From NCBI GenBank assembly GCA_000687655.1, contig JHWR01000009.1, positions 62,001 to 126,000 of the forward strand: a DNA stretch of 64,000 nt, given 5' to 3'. The first letter of the stretch is position 1. Each line of letters opens with the position of its first letter. This document shows positions 17,401-24,765 of this stretch, piece after piece. This DNA is from Lachnospiraceae bacterium YSB2008 (GTDB taxonomy: Bacteria; Bacillota; Clostridia; Lachnospirales; Lachnospiraceae). The position numbers and the translations under genes are program-made. The notes under the pieces were generated by a model. It did no database searches. It saw only the letters and a list, made by a program, of their open reading frames with translations, and was not told the origin of the DNA.

Positions 17401-19220
17401 CTGATATACTTGATCTTTCAAATGACACGATTTCAACCAAAGGTGGAGTGCAGTCTGAAAGATTTCCAATGACTATTATCGACAGTGACGGAAAGCCTGT
17501 AACAGGCTACTTCACGAAAGCTTCTTATCATAATCCTGCAAAGGAAATAAATGCCAAAAATGCTGAGATTTCAAAGACTGCCAAAACACCTGAAGGCGCT
17601 GAAATGATAAAGAATTTCTTTACTAATTTCAGGCAGTACAAGAAAAACGACGGATATAATGTAGAAAACAGTGCATTTGTTGCCCAGGTATTCATATATG
17701 ACATGCTCAAGGTGAACGATGAACCTTACTATCTTTCCAAAACAAAACTGGTCTCTACTCTGGCCAGAGTCTATGGCAAAACCGAAAAGGAAATACAGAA
17801 TCTATGTGGAAGCAAAGCCCTTGACACCATGACGCGCAGTTTTAGTCATATATATACAGCTGCACATATCAACAACGTAAATGGTTTCCCTGAGGGCTCC
17901 CGTATTGATTCCAGAAATGTAAGCATGAGTGTTGTTGCTGATCTTATCGGTATGCCTGACATCATCTGCAGATCACGTTCCATGAAGCTGCGTGCAAAGG
18001 ATGGCACCATAGTTGACGGTACCTTCATGGAAGAAGCTAAAGGAATTGATGTACAGTATCCCGGTAAAGTGGGATTCAAGCCAAGTATTCGTGCATTCAG
18101 CGGCGGAACCGGAACCGGTCTTCAGCAGCTTGCAGACCTTCAGGTTCTGGATTATATATGTGGAAATACTGACAGACACGCAGGTAATATATTCTATCAG
18201 TTTGAAAATGGAAAGCTTGTCGGAGTACAGGGCATAGACAACGATACATCATTCAACACAAAAACAGAACATATTCAGGGCTTCTCCAAGATGCCGGGTC
18301 CGAATGATATGCTTGTTATCAGCAGGAAAACAGCTGATAAAATCATGGAGCTTAAACCGGGTCAGTTAATATTCGCCCTTAGAGGAAGACTTGACGAAAA
18401 AGCTATAGAGCTCTCAGTAAAAAGACTTAAAGCATTAAAAGACACCATAAGAAAAAGCAGAGAGCATTATGCTGCAAATGAAAAGAAAATCAAGACCGGA
18501 TACATCAGAGAACTTGAAGATCAGGAATGGAAAAATGTAAACTTCACTGAACTTACCGGAGAAGACAGAACAAATATCTTTACGAATGCTGCAAAAGCAC
18601 CCGGTTTAATCTCAGCATTTTCCGGCAGAAAAAACAGTAAAAATGCAGTTGCAGTAGGAAATACCAACAGAGCTACTGAAGGCGGCCTCCTTAACGAACT
18701 CAAGTTAATCAACAAGGAAATGGACTGTCTTAAGGAAGCAGGAATAAAATCCGACGATATAAATGCTGCCATAAGAGACTATCTGAGCCTCGTAAACCGA
18801 ACACTCAGAAATGTCAATTCAGCACGCAAGCTAGTGCAGAGTGGAAAGACAGGTTCCAATACTCCGGAAGCTATATTCGGTCAGTATGTAAGTAAATCCG
18901 ATATGGAAAGCATAAGAGAATCTGCCAACCGAATCTATCAGGTCACTGACAGGTATATTCATGGGGCAGACAATGCACTCAATGGACGAGAGCCAAATAA
19001 GCGTGAAAAGGTCAAGACGGGTGCTCTGGCACACGTCAGAAGCTTTGCTGACAGAAGCCGCGTAATAACTGTTGAAGAGCAGGAAAAAACAACAGCAAAC
19101 ACAAGACAGGCTACTGAACAGATGTCAAAAGCTATGAAACAGCCCGCTCCTGCAGCACCTGCTCCTGCACGCCAGGCGCGAAACAACAATAACAATGGTC
19201 CAAAACCACATGGACATTAA
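14436..19220 (+). CDS. Orphan giant protein with HipA/PI3K-like kinase core
   Basis: 1594 residues, no signal peptide and no membrane segment; mostly charged, helical-looking sequence. I do not recognise a named family over most of its length. The recognisable part is near residues 1020-1410: G-Y-F-T-K1028 (candidate ATP-binding Lys), then DLQVLDYICGN and T-D1246-R-H1248-A-G-N1251, then G-I-D1268-N-D1270. This matches the catalytic loop (DxH....N) and the DFG-equivalent metal Asp of HipA, CtkA and PI3/4-kinase-like folds, with D to N spacing of five as in those kinases. A long helical region precedes it, and the C-terminus is a Pro/Ala then Asn-rich low-complexity tail ending HGH. The ATG at 14436 has GGAGGG seven bases upstream. 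The gene is single, on the strand opposite its neighbours, and ends in a strong terminator. Role unknown; an effector-like protein or lipid kinase is possible (inference). Confidence 0.75.
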   Translation: MPKSLVEIYSELLNKLESYETEEKYGRFPDPAVNPKEYVAKQAEVRDLHNHVSFLDHAVGKLNLSNETLSKSLTLLYGEEDFDKIKKKSRSDLRYKISIQKNLFRFYPELKAKVSKDDLDMLAKSSSHSDVVVNKLMESGDLRPENLDFMMNHYLFTRALSDKTAKKISYLTCLDQSMNEEEKNTIGAIDTYESLTGIPFEQQITHPYSERIAHLKENIPEDISSDPALLKEYQDALEYADKHLTLVRDDIKEERNNYESDVERVEARYPKKIHDDNLATYNNGQLDGLYNTTEVGLKKPQTVKPEKTDDFTALLNGSITFSDDTKNGLRSMLKKMEELQLEKYAFDKSGEDGDKIYGHCKFYRDKYALEQALKSGNAKNIIAAKKQYEKSWNDMQELYNIAKQSFSQDDSMFPGNVDGTRNSDLSWEFTSDVKTTAQVNTVFLIYMNLKNTGKSIDEYVENPVKDFYSDIEKKVEPFSFEGQSKGKAFDEVLDMFLGLDDYKDVNTRIRSSNVVPVMGVGRVASSPAMLEKDPEKNKDDFIFSTAFTGVWDNVLELNNTKFGYLKNLSYKPEGHARKIDTLANLLVASEADRNPNAMFAGFPTTDLFGRVKGESFNWNTYVENKPADYAGILTRYSTMLNKAVNSKSDGMKVEDCLEAMNNVSKKLLLQKRAEKNTPEYKALEDVFLSLNYSIPQNASPELITKLEIGRDEYLHAIRLASPMDYLTGVNERISESKRDVHGGSDEFTEAEKALLALEKEYRLLQSFGEYTHEDRVAKQLETVKKSLADATQKINKYLNYKNEQKRKGKRMNAKSKKRINSMKLALDSLEELRFAADDKVLEIENTAARNERDSIMAATANVTPEKTKEELIAELRNNHLNDPDFDEFIQNLDILNSEMDGYMKPDQGSWKEITRENLDQLIEQYHRTGSNLEWLISKHKASNEEQIVSFRKTCMALSAIMSKDMEVLSRYNPEKGLKTLPTLLENARTDILDLSNDTISTKGGVQSERFPMTIIDSDGKPVTGYFTKASYHNPAKEINAKNAEISKTAKTPEGAEMIKNFFTNFRQYKKNDGYNVENSAFVAQVFIYDMLKVNDEPYYLSKTKLVSTLARVYGKTEKEIQNLCGSKALDTMTRSFSHIYTAAHINNVNGFPEGSRIDSRNVSMSVVADLIGMPDIICRSRSMKLRAKDGTIVDGTFMEEAKGIDVQYPGKVGFKPSIRAFSGGTGTGLQQLADLQVLDYICGNTDRHAGNIFYQFENGKLVGVQGIDNDTSFNTKTEHIQGFSKMPGPNDMLVISRKTADKIMELKPGQLIFALRGRLDEKAIELSVKRLKALKDTIRKSREHYAANEKKIKTGYIRELEDQEWKNVNFTELTGEDRTNIFTNAAKAPGLISAFSGRKNSKNAVAVGNTNRATEGGLLNELKLINKEMDCLKEAGIKSDDINAAIRDYLSLVNRTLRNVNSARKLVQSGKTGSNTPEAIFGQYVSKSDMESIRESANRIYQVTDRYIHGADNALNGREPNKREKVKTGALAHVRSFADRSRVITVEEQEKTTANTRQATEQMSKAMKQPAPAAPAPARQARNNNNNGPKPHGH

Positions 19221-19231
19221 TCAGTCCAATA

Positions 19232-19266
19232 AAAGCCCACACCCTGTTTAATGGGGTGTGGGCTTT
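19232..19266. terminator. Bidirectional intrinsic terminator
   Basis: A perfect 13-bp GC-rich stem (19232-19244 with 19254-19266) lies between the stop of the giant kinase gene and the convergent stop of the module 2 ATPase gene. A and T tracts flank both sides, so it can end transcription from both directions. Confidence 0.88.
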
Positions 19267-19305
19267 ATTAATGACATTTCAAAAATCGTTAACTTAATAT
19301 ATCTC

Positions 19306-20064
19306 CTACCATCCAAGATCCATAAGCCAGTTGTTAAGTGCTCTTTCTCTTTCGCTGTCCTTTTTCTCAGGATCATTAAAGAATTCTCCCTTGATATTTC
19401 CATCCACGATATAGAGAACGCGTGAGCACTTTGCTGCTACCTTTGAATCGTGTGTTACCATCATTATAGTTGTACCTTCTTTGTTGATTCTTGTCAATTC
19501 TTCCATAACTTCATTGGAATTTGCACGGTTAAGGGCACCAGTAGGCTCATCTGCAAAAACTACGGCCGGCTTATTGATAAGGCTTCGGCAGATGCATGCA
19601 CGCTGGAGCTGTCCGCCTGATACTTCGTTGATATCATTATCAGCCGCATCTATGATTCCCATCTTTCTCATAAGATCCTCACCAAACTGAGTCACCTCTT
19701 TACGAGTACGCTTCAGCTTCTTGCTCTGAAGTCCCGGAAGAAGGATGTTATCAAGGATAGTAAGGTTCTTCATCATGAACATCTGCTGGAAGATGAAGCC
19801 CATCTCATCAAGCCTTACATCTGAAAGCTCATTCTTCTTCATCTTTGTGATGTCCTTATTGTTGAAAAGAACAGTTCCGCTGGTTGCAGAATCCATACCG
19901 GATACACTGTACAGGAGGGTTGATTTACCTGATGCAGACGGTCCCATGATAGCTACCATCTCACCTTCTTCTACCTTAAAGCTTACATTCTTAAGTACAT
20001 TATTCTGTCTCTTATCTGTTATATATGTTTTACAAAGATCTTTTACTTCTAATACTGTTGCCAT
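19306..20064 (-). CDS. ABC transporter ATP-binding protein of module 2
   Basis: About 252 residues. Walker A GPSASGKST, signature VSGGQLQRACI, Walker B VVFADEPTG and switch His in MVTHD mark a MacB/Bce-type ATPase. The frame can start at a TTG at 20082, but the ATG at 20064 has AAGGAG at the right distance and fits the family N-terminus. It follows the permease gene by about 48 bases on the - strand, the reverse of the module 1 order (ATPase first). It powers the FtsX permease of the same unit. Confidence 0.9.
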   Translation of the reverse strand: MATVLEVKDLCKTYITDKRQNNVLKNVSFKVEEGEMVAIMGPSASGKSTLLYSVSGMDSATSGTVLFNNKDITKMKKNELSDVRLDEMGFIFQQMFMMKNLTILDNILLPGLQSKKLKRTRKEVTQFGEDLMRKMGIIDAADNDINEVSGGQLQRACICRSLINKPAVVFADEPTGALNRANSNEVMEELTRINKEGTTIMMVTHDSKVAAKCSRVLYIVDGNIKGEFFNDPEKKDSERERALNNWLMDLGW

Positions 20065-20112
20065 GATTTTTCTCCTTTTCAATATATATAATTTCTGATG
20101 AAATTCTCATTC

Positions 20113-22563
20113 CTACTCTATACTTGCCGTGTCTCTTGCTTTTACTGTTCCTGTGTAAAGTGATGTTATCCAGGATATCACAACTGTTACTGCTACTATG
20201 ATCAATGGGTATCTCACAAGACTTCTGAAATTATGAACCCAAGGAATCTTTGATGCTCCCATCATTTTGAAGATAGCTCCACCGGCTGTATCGGTTACAG
20301 GAATTGAAATTACCATTGCCAGAACTACCGCTATCACTGCCAGCACCCCAAATCTCATAACCTGCCATTTGATCACTTCATTATCTCTGAAGCCCATGGC
20401 TTTGAGTATTGCAATCTGTTTTGTTTCTTTTGATATGAACGAACGCTCCATCATAATCGTTACAAGGATAACTACTATAACCGTTATAGCCATGAGCAGA
20501 AGCTCTACTGCCTTCATGGCATCTGCAGTGCCCATATTTGCTACACAGAATTCTCTCTCATCGTCAACCTTCTCAGTATTAAAGATGTCCTTAATTCTTT
20601 CCTTTCGATTCTGAATTTCTTCTTCTGAAGGATTATCAGTAAATGCGATCTGATTGTTTATGCTTCCCATATAATGAGAAAATGAAGTAGGCGCATCATC
20701 ATATACCCTGATCATATTTCCCATATTATTCATGCACTGGAATAATCCGGTTACTGTACATTTCACTTTCGTTCCGTCATAGTCTATTTCAATAGTATCC
20801 CCTATATCCATTCCAAACTGTTCTCTGACATTATTGGTAATTGCCACCTCGTTCTTATTCTGAGGAGCGCTGCCCTCCGTCATTTCATAGTCACCGTACC
20901 TGTCACCTATAGTCTGAGTTAAGCTATAATTGTATTCTTCACCTTCGTAAGTAAAGTTATAAATAAAGGAAGTATCATTGAATACTTTTGCCGGCATTCC
21001 TTCATCAGCAAGTTTTTTCTCTATCAGCTTCATATAATCTACGTACATTTCCTTACCATGTTCAAACTGAGCAAAATAGGAAATAGAAACCTGACTCTTA
21101 TCCTTTATATCTGAAGTTTCCAGTTCATCCGGATACTTATCTATAAGACTCTGTAAATCTACTTTCCATGAATCTTCATTATCCATATACAGATCACTTC
21201 TGTGTGCCAGTATTGAAGCAAACACCGGGCTGTCACAGGTCGCCGAGAAATTAGCAAGAACCAGAAGGAACAGAGTGCATATACCAAATGAAATGATAAT
21301 ATTCAGATATCTCTTTGGACTGCTTACAATATCATTCCATGAAAGATAAGAGAAATTCTTTGAATGACTTCTGCTGATTCTAAGTCCGCGTTTCTTCTTA
21401 AATCTTTCACCAGTCTCTCCGCTCCTTATAGCATCTACAGGTGTCATCTTCTTAACTCTGCCTGTCGAAACAAATGCAAGCCACAGGATTATTACAAATA
21501 CCATGACTGCTCCGACTATGTTGAGCAGGTTTCCATATGAATTACCCAGCACCATATTTTCGGATACGCTCTTCATAAGCAACGAACCAAATGGATAGCT
21601 TATAGCGAGTCCGATTACTGTTCCGAGAACAGCCATTGCTGTATACTTAACCATATAAAGTGTTCTGATCTTAAAGTTCCTGATTCCGATAGCCTTCATA
21701 ACTCCGATCTCTCGGAAATCATCCTGGATAGTGAACCCAATAGAGAATTTTAATATTACAAATGAAACTATGATGAGGCATATACTGAGGATAACTATTA
21801 TAAATGCAACCATCATCTCTACTATTCTTGTCAAAACCAATACACTTCTTGGGTAACCACCTTCACTTCCTTCGATAGTCGAGTCCAATTTACTGACTGC
21901 CTCAACATCATCTGTTTCAATATAGAAAAACTCCATCGTCAGATGTTCTGCTTCTTCGGATTCCAAGAACACATCCGCATCCTCTTTATTCATATGGAAT
22001 CTGTATCCACCGGTAATCTCCGATCCTAAGAATGCATCTTTAAGCGGTCCATCTACTATATATTCTATATCCTCTGTTCCAAACTTCAGATAAATCTTAT
22101 CTCCCTCTTTAACATCGAACTTGTTCATGAATTTCTTCGAGAGGAAAATGTGTCCTTTTTCTACTTTATTGATCTCCTGGTTTTCTTTGTCATAAAAATG
22201 CAGATATGTGCTCTCAGGAGATTCAATAATCACCATTCCATTCCATTCAAACTTCTTACCATTTTCATCTTTAACATATTCTGTATAATTGAAAACCTTA
22301 TCAACTCCATAGCTCTTTACTGCCTTTGAATCATCCAGGATTTTTCTCACTTTGGAATCATCCTTTCCGGTATCAACCAGCACAAAGTAATCACCTTTAT
22401 TCTCTGTTGCCTGATCAACGAAGTAATTCATACCGTTCATGACTGATATCAGGTTATTCAAGCCACTTGATACAAAAATTGTTGCAAGGATTATAAAGAG
22501 AAAAAGTATTATATTCATGGTCTTACTTCTCTTCAGATCCTTCTTAAGAATTTTTAGAAACAT
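20113..22563 (-). CDS. FtsX-like ABC transporter permease of module 2
   Basis: 816 residues. N-terminal helix (about 15-40), extracytoplasmic domain, three helices in the first FtsX domain (about 255-375) with VMKAIGIRNFKIR, a helix near 420-440, a second extracytoplasmic domain, and three helices in the second FtsX domain (about 685-805) with ILKAMGFRDNEVIKW. Both ATPase-contact motifs are present, so both halves are probably functional. AGGAAAGGAAG precedes the ATG. A terminator separates it from the upstream kinase gene, so it likely has its own promoter in 22564-22683, perhaps controlled by the neighbouring response regulator. Confidence 0.9.
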   Translation of the reverse strand: MFLKILKKDLKRSKTMNIILFLFIILATIFVSSGLNNLISVMNGMNYFVDQATENKGDYFVLVDTGKDDSKVRKILDDSKAVKSYGVDKVFNYTEYVKDENGKKFEWNGMVIIESPESTYLHFYDKENQEINKVEKGHIFLSKKFMNKFDVKEGDKIYLKFGTEDIEYIVDGPLKDAFLGSEITGGYRFHMNKEDADVFLESEEAEHLTMEFFYIETDDVEAVSKLDSTIEGSEGGYPRSVLVLTRIVEMMVAFIIVILSICLIIVSFVILKFSIGFTIQDDFREIGVMKAIGIRNFKIRTLYMVKYTAMAVLGTVIGLAISYPFGSLLMKSVSENMVLGNSYGNLLNIVGAVMVFVIILWLAFVSTGRVKKMTPVDAIRSGETGERFKKKRGLRISRSHSKNFSYLSWNDIVSSPKRYLNIIISFGICTLFLLVLANFSATCDSPVFASILAHRSDLYMDNEDSWKVDLQSLIDKYPDELETSDIKDKSQVSISYFAQFEHGKEMYVDYMKLIEKKLADEGMPAKVFNDTSFIYNFTYEGEEYNYSLTQTIGDRYGDYEMTEGSAPQNKNEVAITNNVREQFGMDIGDTIEIDYDGTKVKCTVTGLFQCMNNMGNMIRVYDDAPTSFSHYMGSINNQIAFTDNPSEEEIQNRKERIKDIFNTEKVDDEREFCVANMGTADAMKAVELLLMAITVIVVILVTIMMERSFISKETKQIAILKAMGFRDNEVIKWQVMRFGVLAVIAVVLAMVISIPVTDTAGGAIFKMMGASKIPWVHNFRSLVRYPLIIVAVTVVISWITSLYTGTVKARDTASIE

Positions 22564-22643
22564 ATCGTTCTTCCTTTCCTGTCATTTTCTAAACTATTTT
22601 TACTTATAGTTCGGTACCTTGACCGGAGTATACAAAATCAAAT

Positions 22644-22669
22644 ATTAAATAATCATTAAACGATTTAAT
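22644..22669. promoter_or_regulatory. Candidate response-regulator binding site upstream of the module 2 permease
   Basis: ATTAAA occurs at 22644-22649 and again at 22655-22660, exactly 11 bases apart, followed by an inverted TTTAAT at 22664-22669. Direct half-sites with an 11-base period are typical of OmpR-family regulators, and the site lies about 80-120 bases before the permease ATG. The region is AT-rich, so chance is possible. Confidence 0.35.
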
Positions 22670-22683
22670 AATTACATACAAAG

Positions 22684-22712
22684 AAAAAAGAGGACGGCTC
22701 TACGCCATCCTC
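22684..22712 (-). terminator. Intrinsic terminator overlapping the kinase stop codon
   Basis: On the - strand GAGGATGGC (22704-22712) pairs with GCCGTCCTC (22690-22698, one wobble pair) across a five-base loop and is followed by TTTTTT (22684-22689). The stem includes the last codons and stop of the histidine kinase gene. It divides the module 2 regulator genes from the transporter genes. Confidence 0.85.
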
Positions 22713-23932
22713 ACAACAAGTGTCACTCTGAAATTATCGCCGTCTTTTTCTGCGAAGACTTCGCCGTCCATCTTCTGCATCAGCTGCTTAACTATATAGA
22801 GTCCAAGGCCGTTACCCTTCTGATTTCCTACATTACTTCCTCTGTAAAATGAATCAAATATGTTATTCATATCGTTATCATCCAGAGTACAGCCTGTATT
22901 CTCGACAGTTATCAACCTGCAGTCCTCTTCTTCACTGAAGCTGATGCCGATGTGCTTTCCATCGCCATACTTGATAGCATTTTCCATCAGGTTCTGCATG
23001 CATTCCACAAGTCTGTCCTTATCACAGGAAAGAAGTACATTGTCAAACTCCTCAACTGAAAACTCTGTATGAAGAACGCTGAGCTTGTCCCTGTAGTAGG
23101 CTTCGATCCCTTCCATCACATCCTTAAGGTAGACCTCACCGGGATTTACACTTAACTCCATAAAGTCCTCACGTGAGAGCTTATATATCTCGTCCACGTA
23201 TTTCTTTATCTCTTCAGTCTTGGTCTGAATTCCGAGAAGTGCTTCCTGCTTCTTTTCCTCAGAATCATAAAGTCCCTCTGAAAGTGCTTTGGAATAAAGC
23301 TGAATTGCTGACAGAGGAGTCTTGATATCATGTGACAGAGAAAGGAGCATAGTCTTTTTCTCTTTCTGATACTCGAGCTCCTTTGACTTACTGTCCTCAA
23401 GGTTCTCCCTCAGCATATCCATGCCCCACAGGAACTTACCGAAGAAACGGCTCTTTTCCTCTTTGATAGGAGTAGAAAGATTACCCTTAGCCAGTTCCTC
23501 AGTCAGAGAAGACATTTTATCAAATGGAGCGATAACCTTCTTCCCTATATATATCAGAACCCCTATGGTCAGAAGAAGTGCTGTCACAAGTCCTATGTTC
23601 ATCAGAAGGACAGCATTTCCATTTTCACTAACCCTGTATTCAATTCTGTAGAGAGTCCCATCTACCTCTTCAACCACATAATCATTATTGCAGATTTCTG
23701 ACGCATCAAATACGCTGACTCTTTTCAGCATAGTGAATTGTTTAAGATCGATATTACCCGGGTTCTTACGGAGGTCCTCATCCTGTTCAAGTATTCTTAC
23801 TACCCTCTCTGCCTCAACCCGGTAGTATCTTCCGGAGTGCTTTACACCCGCCAGATAGATTACATTTAATAACACGATCAGAAGAGCTTCTGCAATTATA
23901 ATAATAGTGGCTGCTCGCTTAAATCTGTTCAT
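22700..23932 (-). CDS. Sensor histidine kinase of module 2
   Basis: About 410 residues. Two membrane helices (about 9-30 and 110-131) flank an 80-residue extracytoplasmic domain; HAMP, HisKA with His near residue 201 in SLSHDIKTP, and HATPase with NLMENAIKYG, ENTGCTLDD and GNGLGLYIV follow. In the G1 box the usual DxGxG reads ENTGC, so the first Asp is Asn, seen in several functional kinases. The ATG at 23938 has GAGGT directly abutting it, so the ATG at 23932 (same GAGGT six bases away) is the likelier start. It follows its response regulator after a 100-base palindrome cluster. Confidence 0.9.
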   Translation of the reverse strand: MNRFKRAATIIIIAEALLIVLLNVIYLAGVKHSGRYYRVEAERVVRILEQDEDLRKNPGNIDLKQFTMLKRVSVFDASEICNNDYVVEEVDGTLYRIEYRVSENGNAVLLMNIGLVTALLLTIGVLIYIGKKVIAPFDKMSSLTEELAKGNLSTPIKEEKSRFFGKFLWGMDMLRENLEDSKSKELEYQKEKKTMLLSLSHDIKTPLSAIQLYSKALSEGLYDSEEKKQEALLGIQTKTEEIKKYVDEIYKLSREDFMELSVNPGEVYLKDVMEGIEAYYRDKLSVLHTEFSVEEFDNVLLSCDKDRLVECMQNLMENAIKYGDGKHIGISFSEEEDCRLITVENTGCTLDDNDMNNIFDSFYRGSNVGNQKGNGLGLYIVKQLMQKMDGEVFAEKDGDNFRVTLVVRMA

Positions 23933-23947
23933 ATTCATACCTCAACC

Positions 23948-24052
23948 TGACCGGACGGCATCTGTTGGCCGTCCGGTCATCCTGCTTCGCAGGACAGTTC
24001 CTTCGGAACTGGGCACGCTCCGGTATGAGAATTCTTTATGAATTCTCATACC
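23948..24052. repeat. Cluster of four hairpins between response regulator and kinase genes
   Basis: Four adjacent inverted repeats: 12 bp (23948-23959 with 23968-23979), about 6 bp (23980-23994), 7 bp (23995-24001 with 24005-24011) and 13 bp (24022-24034 with 24040-24052). The last includes the final codons and stop of the response regulator gene. The small loops are TTC/CTTCG-like, and the architecture resembles the element at 6353-6480. No T-run follows on the - strand, so it is not a simple terminator. Confidence 0.7.
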
Positions 24053-24704
24053 TGTATCCTGTTCCCCACACTGTTATGATGTGCTTTGGTTTCTTTGGAT
24101 CTTCCTCAATCTTTTCTCTCAGCCACTTTATATGGACAGTCAGAGTCTGAATCTCTGACTCACTGTCACTTCCCCAGATAGTACTGAAGAGATACTCCTT
24201 CTTAAGTGTAACGCCCTTGTTCTCGATGAGCAGCTTAAGAAGTTCAAACTCCTTCGAAGTAACAACCACATCTTTGCCATCCACCTGAAGTGTCTGGCTG
24301 ACAGTATTAAGTGTGAGATTATCTTCAACGATAACCTCCTGAGCATATTTTCGCTTAAATATTCCATTTATCTTTGCCAGCAGAATATCTATATCATATG
24401 GTTTTTCAATATAGTCATCCGCCCCGAGATTGAGTCCCTTAAGCTTGTCATTCTTTTCAGTCTTGGCACTTGCTATCAGAATATGTGCATTCGAAGTCTC
24501 ACGAATCTTCGAGCAAACCGCATAGCCATCAATCCCCGGAAGCATCAGGTCCAGTATAACAAGCTTTGCACCATACATTTCAAAAAGCCGGAGTGCCTTC
24601 TCGCCGCTGTCTGCGATTGATACAACATAATTCTCTTTTCTGAGAAACGTTTCGAGCAGACTTCCGATTTCTTTATTATCCTCAACTATCAGAATATCTA
24701 ACAT
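24036..24704 (-). CDS. OmpR-family response regulator of module 2
   Basis: 222 residues: receiver with acidic pair in VEDN, phospho-acceptor Asp52 in VILDLMLPG, SAKTEK switch region and KPYD lysine, then a winged-helix domain ending HIITVWGTGYRYENS. The ATG at 24704 is preceded by GGGGGT. The C-terminal codons lie inside the last hairpin of the palindrome cluster, so the element may have replaced the original 3' end. The gene begins 61 bases after the stop of the Hsp70-GrpE fusion gene with no evident terminator, so co-transcription with that unit is possible. Confidence 0.92.
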   Translation of the reverse strand: MLDILIVEDNKEIGSLLETFLRKENYVVSIADSGEKALRLFEMYGAKLVILDLMLPGIDGYAVCSKIRETSNAHILIASAKTEKNDKLKGLNLGADDYIEKPYDIDILLAKINGIFKRKYAQEVIVEDNLTLNTVSQTLQVDGKDVVVTSKEFELLKLLIENKGVTLKKEYLFSTIWGSDSESEIQTLTVHIKWLREKIEEDPKKPKHIITVWGTGYRYENS

Positions 24705-24765
24705 TTCATACCCCCGTTCATCGAGTCTTACTCAAATCACGCCAAAAAATCAATACTCCGATCAA

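Noticed and set aside
15302-19195. Many long - strand frames opposite the giant kinase gene
   Set aside because: They follow from the codon bias of the real + strand gene; none has a ribosome binding site and recognisable domain.
23948-23979. First hairpin of the palindrome cluster as a terminator of the module 2 regulator gene
   Set aside because: No T-run follows on the - strand and the kinase ribosome binding site comes right after it.
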